From contig NZ_LT629944.1 in assembly GCF_900104675.1 (NCBI RefSeq), positions 372,001 through 436,000 on the forward strand: 64,000 nucleotides of DNA. Reading direction: 5' to 3'. Source of the stretch: Angelakisella massiliensis (lineage in GTDB: Bacteria; Bacillota; Clostridia; Oscillospirales; Ruminococcaceae). This document shows, one piece after another, positions 8,880 through 16,516 of the stretch. The translations under genes and the position numbers were made by a program. Under the pieces are notes generated by a model that saw nothing but the letters and a program-made list of their open reading frames with translations, was not told the origin of the DNA and ran no database searches. Within the stretch, counting starts at the first letter, position 1; every line of letters begins with the position of its first letter.

Positions 8880-9554
8880 TTAGAGGTACTGTTCAAACTT
8901 ATAGCCCACCTTTCTGATGGTGACGATATGCTTTCCCTGGGCGCCCAGCTTCGCCCGCAGGCACTTGATGTGGGTGTCCACCGTCCGGTCATCTCCGCTG
9001 TAATCCATATCCCAAATGCGGTTGATGATCTGTTCCCGGCTGAGGACAATGTTCTTGTTGCGCATCAGATAACACAGCAGATCGAATTCCTTGGGGGTCA
9101 TAATGACCCGCTTTCCGTCTGCCAGTACGGTACGTTCCCGGTACAGCACACGGATACCATCCGCTTCCAAATCGCTGTGATCTCCCTGCTGTGTACGCCG
9201 CAGCAGGTTTTTCACCCGTGTCACCAAGATAGCGGGGCTGAAGGGCTTGGAGATATATTCGTCCGCTCCGCAGCGAAAACCAGCCACCTCATCGCTCTCA
9301 GTGTCCCTGGCGGTGAGAATCAGCACCGGCAGATCAGAATTGGCACGGATTCTGCGGCAAACCTCGTAGCCATCCATCTCCGGCATCATCACATCCAGGA
9401 TCGCCAGTGCCAGATCATGGGTGTTTTCAAACAGCTCCAGCGCCTGACGGCCATTTGCGGCCTCCACGATCTCAAATCCCTCCTGGAGCAGATAGTGCGC
9501 TACCAGGCGGCGGATATTGGCCTCATCCTCTGCAATGAGAATTTTATTATTCAT
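8880..9554 (-). CDS. OmpR/PhoB-family response regulator
   Basis: A 224-residue DNA-binding regulator. The receiver domain shows the acidic pair EDE near residue 9, the phospho-acceptor Asp in LAILDVMMPEMDG, the Thr in LTARDTE and the Lys in SKPFSP. The C-terminal winged helix carries the usual LTPKEF-like motif (MTPKEFDLLCYLMRN) and ends in VGYKFE. The frame is open to 9611, but ATG 9554 with a GGGGAGG site gives the normal family N-terminus. It is cotranscribed with the kinase. The two-component pair lies upstream of, and in the same direction as, the MacB/HlyD export operon, so it probably controls that operon. Confidence 0.93.
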   Translation of the reverse strand: MNNKILIAEDEANIRRLVAHYLLQEGFEIVEAANGRQALELFENTHDLALAILDVMMPEMDGYEVCRRIRANSDLPVLILTARDTESDEVAGFRCGADEYISKPFSPAILVTRVKNLLRRTQQGDHSDLEADGIRVLYRERTVLADGKRVIMTPKEFDLLCYLMRNKNIVLSREQIINRIWDMDYSGDDRTVDTHIKCLRAKLGAQGKHIVTIRKVGYKFEQYL

Positions 9555-9644
9555 GTCTTTTCCTCCCCGGTTTGATCTGACAGTCCCAGTATAGAAATGT
9601 AATGTGAGCATTTTGTGAAAAAAAAGAAATATTTCACTTTTTCC

Positions 9645-9675
9645 AAAAAGAGCCCCGTCCTTGATCGGACAGGGC
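9645..9675 (-). terminator. Terminator after the sugar transferase gene
   Basis: On the minus strand, GCCCTGTCC and its near complement form a 9-bp stem with a short loop, followed by CTCTTTTTGG. It lies just past the transferase stop at 9694. Confidence 0.75.
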
Positions 9676-9693
9676 CCGTACAGGTCGCCGGAA

Positions 9694-11112
9694 TCATTTC
9701 GGCGGGTGCTGCTGAGGATTTTTTTTCTGCATATATTTTGCCTGGGCCGTTGTCTGATCTTTCCCTACACCTTCGGTACTGCTGGGGATCAGCAGCACCT
9801 TGATGGTCATGAGAATCAGCTTGATATCCAACAGAATACTGTAATTCTCAATATACATCAAATCCAGCTTCAGCTTATCATAAGGAGTGGTATTGTACTT
9901 GCCCATCACCTGAGCATACCCTGTCAGTCCCGCCTTCACCTTCAGCCGGAAGTCAAACTCCGGCATGGTTTCACGATACTCCTGTGCTATTTCGGGGCGT
10001 TCCGGCCGGGGGCCCACCACGCTCATATCTCCCCGGAAAATGTTGAACAGCTGGGGCAGCTCATCAAAACGTATTTTCCGGATAATCCGTCCCACCGGGG
10101 TAATTCTGGAGTCATGCTCCTGCGCCAGACGGGCGCCTGTTTCTTTCTCCGCGTCCACAACCATACTGCGGAACTTATAGATCTCAAACACTTTGCCATC
10201 AAGGGTCAGACGTTTCTGTTTGTAGATCACAGGACCCCCGTCATAGAGCTTGATGGCCAGCGCTGTCAGCGCCATAAAGGGGGACGCGATCAGCAGCGCC
10301 GCCGCAGACACAACAATGTCCAGCATACGCTTCGCCAGACGTTGTTCTGCTGTAATGCCCATGTTGCGGCACAGCAGCAAAGGCGTATCAAACAGATGAA
10401 TACTGTCCGCACCCCGGATGATGGTATCGGAGATCTTGGGGGTCACATAGGTGCGCACTGAATGGAGGAAGCAGAATTTCAGCAGCTTATTGCGGTATTC
10501 CGCTTTGACATCACTGATGACCACCGCCTCATAATCCAAAATTCTGGAACAGATCCGCTCCATCCCTTCCTTGATGTCCACGATCTCACAAATCTGATAT
10601 TTCTCAGACCGGGTGGAAATTTTTTCAATCAGGCTTTGGGAATACTGGCTGCCGGAAATCAGCAGCATCCTGTGGGGGGGATAAATATACTGATAAAATT
10701 TGTGGCCCAATACACCCCAAGTGCAAATAAATAAAATGTGGGCTGCCGTCATCCACACCACAGGCATGGGACTCATAAAGCGACGCCCGATGAGGCTGAT
10801 TTGACAATAGGTAATGACGTTGACAAACAGCGTGGACATCACGGAGGAAAAGATCACATCTCCCCGCTTCAAATATCCGATGCGGTAACCTCCGTACAGT
10901 TTGGTAATACAAAAAGACAATGCGCCATATACACCGACGACCATCCAGTTGCCCCTGCGGAAAAAGGGCAGCTGGATCACTCCGCTGTAATATCGGTACC
11001 ATACCAGAGCAAAGCTGCCGGTCAGCAGACCCCATATTAACAAAGAGAGTAAAAACATCAGTGTACGTTTATGTTGTTCCTTATAGCGAAAGGATGTTTT
11101 CTGCGGCTCCAC
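9694..11112 (-). CDS. Polyprenyl-phosphate sugar-1-phosphate transferase (exopolysaccharide initiating enzyme)
   Basis: A 472-residue membrane protein of the WcaJ/CpsE type, which loads the first sugar phosphate onto undecaprenyl phosphate to start a surface polysaccharide. Four predicted N-terminal helices lead into a CoA-binding-like cytoplasmic part, another helix (SAAALLIASPFMALTALAI), then the bacterial sugar transferase domain with KRMLDI, FRSM, the D-E-L-P-Q motif in RFDELPQLFNIFRGDMS, and VGPRPERPE. The frame starts at 11130, but an AAGGAG site inside it points to GTG 11112 as the start. The sugar specificity cannot be read from sequence. No other polysaccharide genes adjoin it except the divergent glycosyltransferase at 11651. 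Confidence 0.9.
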   Translation of the reverse strand: MEPQKTSFRYKEQHKRTLMFLLSLLIWGLLTGSFALVWYRYYSGVIQLPFFRRGNWMVVGVYGALSFCITKLYGGYRIGYLKRGDVIFSSVMSTLFVNVITYCQISLIGRRFMSPMPVVWMTAAHILFICTWGVLGHKFYQYIYPPHRMLLISGSQYSQSLIEKISTRSEKYQICEIVDIKEGMERICSRILDYEAVVISDVKAEYRNKLLKFCFLHSVRTYVTPKISDTIIRGADSIHLFDTPLLLCRNMGITAEQRLAKRMLDIVVSAAALLIASPFMALTALAIKLYDGGPVIYKQKRLTLDGKVFEIYKFRSMVVDAEKETGARLAQEHDSRITPVGRIIRKIRFDELPQLFNIFRGDMSVVGPRPERPEIAQEYRETMPEFDFRLKVKAGLTGYAQVMGKYNTTPYDKLKLDLMYIENYSILLDIKLILMTIKVLLIPSSTEGVGKDQTTAQAKYMQKKNPQQHPPK

Positions 11113-11650
11113 TTTGACACTCCTTATCACACGCCCTGAGTTTACAAAACCTCCGGCATGAAATATTGGGCATACATAATAGTATTATAAGGAATCGAAT
11201 TCAAAAGGTCAACAAAAAAGCCTGTGATCCTTTCAAATATGGTTTTGCTGCGAAAATGCAGCTTTTTTCGTTTCTCATGCATTTTCATTTTTTATGAGCC
11301 TCTCTTTCTTTGCTTTTGCCAGTCTGTATGCTGTCATTTTACCCATATTTTTTTCCATTTTACCACTTTGACCAGTTTTCAATAAATTGAATTGCAGCAT
11401 CTGTTTTTGGTGCAAATCCAATTAATTCCTGATTTATCCATAAAGATTCCAAAATACTACCCAAAAATTAATGATAAAAAATGTGTTTTTTGTACATCAG
11501 CAGGAAAATTTATTTACCTGAGGAAAATTCCAGGAAAAAGTCTTGAAAGCAATCTCAGAAAACATTATTCTATATCTTCGTGTTCTGCATTACGAACCAC
11601 AAATTCCTGCAAATTTTCACGAATTCAGTAGAAATTAAACGGAGGACATC
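11113..11650. other. AT-rich divergent intergenic region
   Basis: About 540 bases between two divergent polysaccharide genes, far richer in A and T than its surroundings. It should hold promoters for both. I see no gene, no tRNA and no clear strong promoter pair. Confidence 0.5.
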
Positions 11651-12925
11651 ATGCTGCAATTTGTCAATGATTTCAATCAGGGGATCTTTATCCTGCTGAC
11701 TGTCATCTATTTGTATCAATTGTACTATCTCTTTGTTTCTCTCACCGCCCGTCGGCGGAAGAACCCTCTTCCTGCCAAAGCCCAGAAAAATCACAAATAC
11801 GCGGCCATCATTGCCGCACGCAACGAAAGCGCTGTGATCGGTGAGCTGATCCGCAGCCTGCGGGGACAGAACTATCCCCAAGAACTTCTGGACATTTTTG
11901 TTATAGCGGACAACTGCACTGATGACACAGCGGCCGTTTCCCGTCAGGCTGGGGCCATCGTCTACGAACGGCAGAACAAATCCCTGGTGGGCAAGGGATA
12001 TGCGCTGGACGAACTGTTCAGAAAGATCCATGCTTATCATCACGATGCCGGCTACGAGGCTTTCTTTATTTTTGACGCCGACAACCTGGTGGATGAAAAC
12101 TTCGTCCGGGAAATGAACCGTTTGTATGACTGCGGCTACAAAGCAGCCACCTGCTACCGCAATTCCAAAAACTATGGGGCCAACTGGATTACCGCCGGCT
12201 ATTCCCTGTGGTTTTTGCGGGAAGCCCGGTTCCTCAACGCTCCCCGGATGCTGCTGGGCAACAGCTGCGCGGTTTCCGGCACAGGCTTCATGGTTGCCGC
12301 TTCCCTGTTGAATCAGGGTTGGCAGTGGCATCTGCTCACCGAGGATATCCAGTTCTCAGTGGAATGCGCCCTCAAAGGTGAGACTATTGGCTACTGCGAT
12401 ACCGCCATCATCTACGATGAGCAGCCCACTACCTTCGGTCAATCCTGGCATCAGCGGCTGCGCTGGTCCAAAGGCTTTTATCAGGTGACCCGTCACTATG
12501 GCGGCGCGCTGCTGCAAGCAGTGGTTGCAGGGGGCAAAAAAGCTTTTTCCTGCTACGATATGCTGATGACCATCGCTCCCGCTACCCTGGTAACAGTACT
12601 TGGCATCCTCATCAATGCCTTCCTTCTGATCTCCGCTCTCATTGAACCCAGCTTCATCACTGCCCGTCTGGTTCGTGCCACTGGCCGCGCCATTGTTTTC
12701 GCAGTGGTCAATATCTATCTGGCGCTGATGCTTTTCGGTACTGCCACCCTCATCACCGAATGGAAGAAAATCCGTGCCTCGGCTTTTCGTAAAGTCGTTT
12801 TCCTGTTCACTTTTCCCATCTTCATTTTTACCTATATCCCCATCTCTCTGGTGGCCCTGGTGAGAAAGGTTCAGTGGGCTCCCATTCACCATACTGTCCT
12901 TAAAAGTCTCAACGAGGTCCGCTGA
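11651..12925 (+). CDS. Membrane family 2 glycosyltransferase
   Basis: A 424-residue processive-type glycosyltransferase. An N-terminal helix (about 10-32) is followed by a GT-A catalytic domain with the AAIIAARNE start, NCTDDT, the metal-binding DAD (FIFDADN), the TED motif of the catalytic base, and the QRLRW motif (Q-x-x-RW) of processive enzymes such as cellulose and hyaluronan synthases. Three to four helices follow in the last 130 residues. It likely extends or exports a beta-linked surface polymer. The ATG has a clear GGAGG site. It is transcribed divergently from the sugar-phosphate transferase; the next thing downstream is a hairpin and a repeat element. Confidence 0.88.
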   Translation: MLQFVNDFNQGIFILLTVIYLYQLYYLFVSLTARRRKNPLPAKAQKNHKYAAIIAARNESAVIGELIRSLRGQNYPQELLDIFVIADNCTDDTAAVSRQAGAIVYERQNKSLVGKGYALDELFRKIHAYHHDAGYEAFFIFDADNLVDENFVREMNRLYDCGYKAATCYRNSKNYGANWITAGYSLWFLREARFLNAPRMLLGNSCAVSGTGFMVAASLLNQGWQWHLLTEDIQFSVECALKGETIGYCDTAIIYDEQPTTFGQSWHQRLRWSKGFYQVTRHYGGALLQAVVAGGKKAFSCYDMLMTIAPATLVTVLGILINAFLLISALIEPSFITARLVRATGRAIVFAVVNIYLALMLFGTATLITEWKKIRASAFRKVVFLFTFPIFIFTYIPISLVALVRKVQWAPIHHTVLKSLNEVR

Positions 12926-12944
12926 CCTTAAAAGGCAAGTAAAT

Positions 12945-12980
12945 ACGGCTGGGTTTTTCCTTGTGGAAAGACCCAGCCGT
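12945..12980. repeat. Left copy of a duplicated 36-base hairpin
   Basis: A 16-bp stem with a TTGT loop, 19 bases after the glycosyltransferase stop. The same 36 bases recur at 13187-13222 with one difference (T instead of C at 12955, giving a wobble pair). The two copies exactly flank the structured element between them. Confidence 0.9.
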
Positions 12981-13186
12981 GAGCGTGTCGAAAAAGTTCG
13001 ACACGCTTCCAGGGGGTATCCCATACCCCCTGGATACGCCGCCTGGTTCCTGACGAAACCAGCGGCGATACCCCCGGTTTCGCGCCCCAGTGGGCGCGGG
13101 TCGGGGTATAAAAATCAGGCGCATGTCCTGATTTTTATGATTTTGAATTTTGTTTACTCTTTCAAACAGGCTTTTTTTACAGTCTG
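12981..13186. repeat. Structured repeat element, locus A (single copy)
   Basis: A 206-base insert made of consecutive inverted repeats: 12983-13006, 13009-13033 (perfect 11-bp stem), 13037-13067, 13068-13109 (outer ATACCCC/GGGGTAT plus an inner GC stem), and 13108-13138 (12-bp stem then T-rich). It is about 75-80 % similar to the units at 38288-38930. Stem positions differ between the loci in a compensatory way, so the folded form is conserved. It starts GAGCGTGTCG and ends TACAGTCTG, as at the other locus. Short open frames in it are by-products. No transposase is encoded. Confidence 0.85.
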
Positions 13187-13222
13187 ACGGCTGGGTCTTT
13201 CCTTGTGGAAAGACCCAGCCGT
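13187..13222. repeat. Right copy of the duplicated 36-base hairpin
   Basis: A perfect 16-bp stem, identical to 12945-12980 except one base. It is the right flank of the inserted structured element and looks like a long target-site duplication. Confidence 0.9.
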
Positions 13223-13361
13223 ATCAGTTTTAGCAGGAGTTTTTGGGAAAGGACTGTTTTCATCCAATCCCAGCATCACCGGATCATCTTGCCCGCACAT
13301 TGGGGCAGACTCCCAAAGAATCAGTCATCATTTCTTTGATGACTTCCCGCTGGATAAAAAC

Positions 13362-13724
13362 TCAGTGATGATGTCCGCACTCATCCGCATGCTGATGCTC
13401 ATGGCAGATGGAACCGGTGGAATGAAGCTCACCCTTCAGGTAGCTTTCCACAGCCTCCCGTGCGAGACCCTGGGCGCCCACGATCACCTCAACACCCCGC
13501 TCATTGAAGATTTCCACAGCGCCGCCGCCCATACCGCCGGCAATGATGACTTCCGCCCCTTGGTCAGCCAGAAAATTGGGGAGAAAACCGGGACGGTGAC
13601 CGGGATTTGGAAGGGTGGTCTCACCAGTAATGACACCGTTTTCAGTGTCGTAGAGGGTGAAGGTCTCACAATGGCCGAAATGGCCGGATACTTGGGTACC
13701 CATGCAGGCTACAGCGATTTTCAT
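13362..13724 (-). CDS. NifB/NifX-like dinitrogenase iron-molybdenum cofactor family protein
   Basis: A 120-residue protein of the NifX/NafY fold, which binds iron-sulfur or metal-cluster cargo. The N-terminus MKIAVACMG, a central GGMGGGAVEIF loop and a glycine-rich core fit the family. The last 15 residues are rich in His, Cys and Asp/Glu (HEHQHADECGHHH), an apparent metal-binding tail. Outside nitrogen fixers such proteins are encoded beside 4Fe-4S P-loop ATPases, as here, and their role is not settled. The ATG has an AAAAGGAG site. It lies 109 bases beyond the ATPase gene 13834-14706, so it probably belongs to the same minus-strand operon. Confidence 0.85.
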   Translation of the reverse strand: MKIAVACMGTQVSGHFGHCETFTLYDTENGVITGETTLPNPGHRPGFLPNFLADQGAEVIIAGGMGGGAVEIFNERGVEVIVGAQGLAREAVESYLKGELHSTGSICHEHQHADECGHHH

Positions 13725-13833
13725 GTCAAAACACTCCTTTTAAACTTGGTGGTTTTTATTTTTTGTATGGTTTGAGACGGCCCCAGCGCCGCCAAAAATC
13801 ACAGAAACAAACTCATTTTCAGAAAAAAGCGCT

Positions 13834-14706
13834 TCATACCGCTGATATTTCCAGCAGCTCAGCCGTCCGGCGGTAAATCTCCCGCAGAGCCTCACAGGCG
13901 GGACCACCCAGATCGGCAACTGTCTTGCCCTGATTGATGGCAGCAGAAACTGTGGGATCATAGGGAATGCAGCCCAGGAAAGGAATCTGCCGGTCACGGC
14001 AAAAGTCCTCAATCCGCCGTGTATCGTCCGGGCTCAGGTCGTACTTATTGACACAGACCGCCACCCTGGTACGAAATCCTTCGGTTGTACGAACCAGGCG
14101 TTCCAGATCACTGATGCCTGACTGGGAGGGTTCCGCCACAATCAGCACCAGGTCCACCCCGCTGACCGAAGCGATCACCGGACAACCGATGCCGGGGGAG
14201 CCATCGATGATGGCAAAGGGAGTCTCCGGCGCTTTGAGGAACAAAGCCTGCTTGACTGAAGAAACCAGTTTGCCGGAATTTCCCCGGCCCATCTTCAGTA
14301 TCGCGGTGGAAAAGGTCCGCTCTCCCTGGATGAGGGTGAGCCTTCCTGCCACATCGGGGGAAAGGGATATAGCCTTCTGGCCGCAAACCAGGGTGCATAC
14401 GCCGCATCCTTCACAGGCGTAAGGATCCACTGAAAAGGTCATGCCTGTCCTGCGGACTGCCCCGAACCGGCAGAACTGGGCACACATTCCGCAGCTGATA
14501 CAGCGTTCCGGGTCAATGGCGGCCTTTTGGGAGCCGATGTAGTCCTGTTCCTCCCGTGTTCCTTCCACCTGCTCCACCAGGTGGAGATTGGGGGCATCCA
14601 CATCACAGTCGGCAAAAGCAGGCGCGCCTGAAAAACGGATAAAAGCCGAGGCGGTGGTGGTCTTGCCGGTGCCTCCCTTGCCGCTGAGGATCAGCAGTTT
14701 TTTCAT
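13834..14706 (-). CDS. MinD/Mrp-type P-loop ATPase with 4Fe-4S ferredoxin insert (copy 2)
   Basis: A 290-residue ATPase. The deviant Walker A is GKGGTGKTT near the N-terminus, Walker A' follows in FADCDVDAPN, and an inserted two-cluster ferredoxin domain (about residues 65-110) has CISCGMCAQFC and CEGCGVCTLVC. Walker B-like IIDGSPGIGCP follows, then VNKYD. Proteins of this type are thought to handle or insert iron-sulfur clusters. It is a paralogue of the gene upstream; the two overlap by four bases (ATGA) and probably form a heterodimer. The cluster also holds two NifX-like proteins and a UPF0251 regulator. Confidence 0.9.
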   Translation of the reverse strand: MKKLLILSGKGGTGKTTTASAFIRFSGAPAFADCDVDAPNLHLVEQVEGTREEQDYIGSQKAAIDPERCISCGMCAQFCRFGAVRRTGMTFSVDPYACEGCGVCTLVCGQKAISLSPDVAGRLTLIQGERTFSTAILKMGRGNSGKLVSSVKQALFLKAPETPFAIIDGSPGIGCPVIASVSGVDLVLIVAEPSQSGISDLERLVRTTEGFRTRVAVCVNKYDLSPDDTRRIEDFCRDRQIPFLGCIPYDPTVSAAINQGKTVADLGGPACEALREIYRRTAELLEISAV

Positions 14707-15539
14707 CTGCCGGCACCTCCCATCTGTTCCAGCAGCCCTTCAAATACCTTCGCCAATCCGGCATCCGTCCTGGAAGCGATGATTCCTTCGGCACAGGCGG
14801 CAGCGGTCTGTCTGCTGTAAGGAACAGAGGCCAGGACAGGCAGCCCCGCCTGGGCGCAATATTCTTCCAAAGGAGAATAGGGTCCTTCCGCCTTGTTTAT
14901 TACCACGCCACAGGGTTTTCCCAACAGGGAAGCCAGCTGATGGACCATTTTGAAGTTATGGAAGGCGAAGGCGGTGGGCTCGGTCACCAAAATACACCGG
15001 TCCGCCGCTGAAATGCTTTCCATCACAGAGCAGCTGCTGCCGGGCGGACAATCAATGACGGTAAACTCCTTCCCTGACGCCGCCATCCTGAGGGCGCCAC
15101 GAATCACCGGCACAGGAGATGCCTCACCGGTATGGAGCACACCGGTAATTACCTGAATATCCCCATGCCGTCCGGTTTCCACCACACCCACTTCCCTGGT
15201 GGTTTCACTTACCGCCTTACGGGGACAGACAAAGGCACAGCCTCCGCAGCCGTGGCAAACATCCGGCAGGATCATGGGACGGTTTTTGGCGAAGAACAGA
15301 GCATTGAAATGGCAAAAATCCACACACTTGCGGCATCCGTCGCAAAGGCTCTGATCAAAGACCGGCACTGGAACTGTTACCGGGGTGGTCTCAGTCTCCT
15401 GCGGCCGCAGGAACAGCCGTCCGTTGGGCTCCTCCACGTCGCAGTCAACGTAGACCGCCTTTCCCGCTGCCGCCGCCAGATTGACCGCCACAAAGGTTTT
15501 ACCGGCGCCGCCCTTGCCGCTGAGAACCGCCACCCTCAC
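14703..15539 (-). CDS. MinD/Mrp-type P-loop ATPase with 4Fe-4S ferredoxin insert (copy 1)
   Basis: A 278-residue paralogue of the next gene. It has GKGGAGKTFVA (Walker A; the usual second Thr/Ser after KT is Phe), YVDCDVEEPN, a ferredoxin insert with CDGCRKCVDFC and CHGCGGCAFVC, IDCPPGSSCSV, and VINKAEG. Like its partner it is expected to be a soluble ATPase that binds two 4Fe-4S clusters. It starts at GTG 15539, which overlaps the stop of the NifX-like gene by four bases, and it overlaps the next ATPase by four bases. This chain of overlaps shows a tightly coupled operon. Confidence 0.9.
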   Translation of the reverse strand: MRVAVLSGKGGAGKTFVAVNLAAAAGKAVYVDCDVEEPNGRLFLRPQETETTPVTVPVPVFDQSLCDGCRKCVDFCHFNALFFAKNRPMILPDVCHGCGGCAFVCPRKAVSETTREVGVVETGRHGDIQVITGVLHTGEASPVPVIRGALRMAASGKEFTVIDCPPGSSCSVMESISAADRCILVTEPTAFAFHNFKMVHQLASLLGKPCGVVINKAEGPYSPLEEYCAQAGLPVLASVPYSRQTAAACAEGIIASRTDAGLAKVFEGLLEQMGGAGR

Positions 15540-15892
15540 CGGATGCCGTGGAAGCCCGCGTGAAAGCTGGTCATCAGCGAAAGCTTCCCCTCCTGGAATG
15601 CGTCTATATTTTCCTGTACTGTGCTTCCCTGGGATTTATAGATGGATACATCTGCGGCTTTAAGCACCTGAGCCGCATTCTCACCGCAGCGGATGGTGAT
15701 AATCGCCTCCGCTCCACCGTCCAGCATAAATTGGGACGCCTTGACTCCTGCGCCTCCTTCTGCCTGGGCGGCAGGGTTTTCCTTGATCTCACTGGTATGG
15801 CTGTCTGTGTTATAGAACAATACAAAGGGCGCTCTGGCAAAGGAAACGCATAACGCTTCCCTGGTCTCGTCCACGGGAATGGCAACGATCAT
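15536..15892 (-). CDS. NifX-like iron-molybdenum cofactor family protein
   Basis: A 118-residue protein with the NifX-type fold: start MIVAIPVDE, a central LDGGAEAIITIRCGENA segment, and ending FHAGFHGIR. Unlike the gene at 13362 it lacks a His-rich tail. The frame is open to 15967, but ATG 15892 follows GGAGGAGGAAAA and gives the family N-terminus. It overlaps the regulator upstream (ATGA) and the ATPase downstream (GTGA). Function is inferred from neighbours: binding or delivery of an iron-sulfur or related metal cluster. Confidence 0.82.
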   Translation of the reverse strand: MIVAIPVDETREALCVSFARAPFVLFYNTDSHTSEIKENPAAQAEGGAGVKASQFMLDGGAEAIITIRCGENAAQVLKAADVSIYKSQGSTVQENIDAFQEGKLSLMTSFHAGFHGIR

Positions 15893-16272
15893 GATTTTTC
15901 CTCCTCCTTCATGGAATGGGCGGCGCGGCAGGCTTTTCTGTGTTTGTGGCATCCGCCGCAGCCGCAATGGCTTTCTTCTCCGTCACACAGCTGGTAGTCT
16001 CCCCCTTCGATCTTCAGGGGCAGGCCGTCCACCAGCGCAACGCTCAGCTTCTTGCGGGCGCTGTTGTAAATCTGTTGTACCGTTGTGCGGGCTACGTTCA
16101 TGTAAACGCTGCACTGCTCCTGAGAAAAGCCTTCATGGTCAATCAGACGGATGGTTTCATATTCATCCACCGTCATCACCACCCCAGGCTTTGCCTCCTG
16201 ACACCCAGCCGGAATAAAAGCATCCGCCTTGGGCAGGCAGCAGACCTTTCTGCATTTTCTTGGTCTGGGCAT
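15889..16272 (-). CDS. UPF0251 (DUF134) helix-turn-helix regulator
   Basis: A 127-residue protein that starts MPRPRKCRKVCCLP, the family hallmark, and contains a sigma-70 region-4-like helix-turn-helix (about residues 38-85, DEYETIRLIDHEGFSQEQ...TTVQQIYNSARKKL). The C-terminus is rich in Cys and His (CGCGGCHKHRKAC), a likely metal- or cluster-sensing part. The frame runs to 16347, but ATG 16272 has a GGAGGGAGG site. It heads the minus-strand operon with the NifX-like and ATPase genes, and a promoter with two TTGACATATG boxes lies upstream, so autoregulation is likely. Confidence 0.88.
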   Translation of the reverse strand: MPRPRKCRKVCCLPKADAFIPAGCQEAKPGVVMTVDEYETIRLIDHEGFSQEQCSVYMNVARTTVQQIYNSARKKLSVALVDGLPLKIEGGDYQLCDGEESHCGCGGCHKHRKACRAAHSMKEEEKS

Positions 16273-16300
16273 GGCCTCCCTCCTTTCCAAAGGCTGGTTT

Positions 16301-16354
16301 TTGACATATGCCGCTTTCAAGGATGATTGTACCGCTGTTTTTGACATATGTCAA
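16301..16354 (-). promoter_or_regulatory. Promoter and paired operator boxes of the UPF0251/NifX/ATPase operon
   Basis: On the minus strand, TTGACA (16354-16349), a 17-base spacer and TACAAT (16331-16326). The -35 lies inside a perfect 14-base palindrome, TTGACATATGTCAA (16341-16354). The first ten bases recur at 16301-16310, exactly 40 bases away, about four helical turns. This looks like a repressor site pair for the adjacent regulator. Confidence 0.75.
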
Positions 16355-16466
16355 TATCTTTTCTTTTTTGTTTCCCTCAACTGCTAAAGATTGCCCGCAC
16401 TTTTTCTTCAGAAGCATATTCCAGAACAAACTACCGCCCAGTGGAAGAGATGATTTTCCCCACTGA

Positions 16467-16495
16467 TTGTTTTGGCGGGTACCCCATGGTATACT
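16467..16495 (+). promoter_or_regulatory. Sigma-A promoter of the racemase gene
   Basis: TTGTTT (16467-16472), a 17-base spacer and TATACT (16490-16495), 22 bases before the racemase start codon. Confidence 0.7.
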
Positions 16496-16516
16496 GAAAA
16501 AAAGGAGGGGTCAACC

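Noticed and set aside
12981-13186. Group II intron or insertion sequence at locus A
   Set aside because: The element is only 206 bases, has no domain V-like hairpin and no reverse transcriptase or transposase; its long flanking duplication is also unlike intron insertion.
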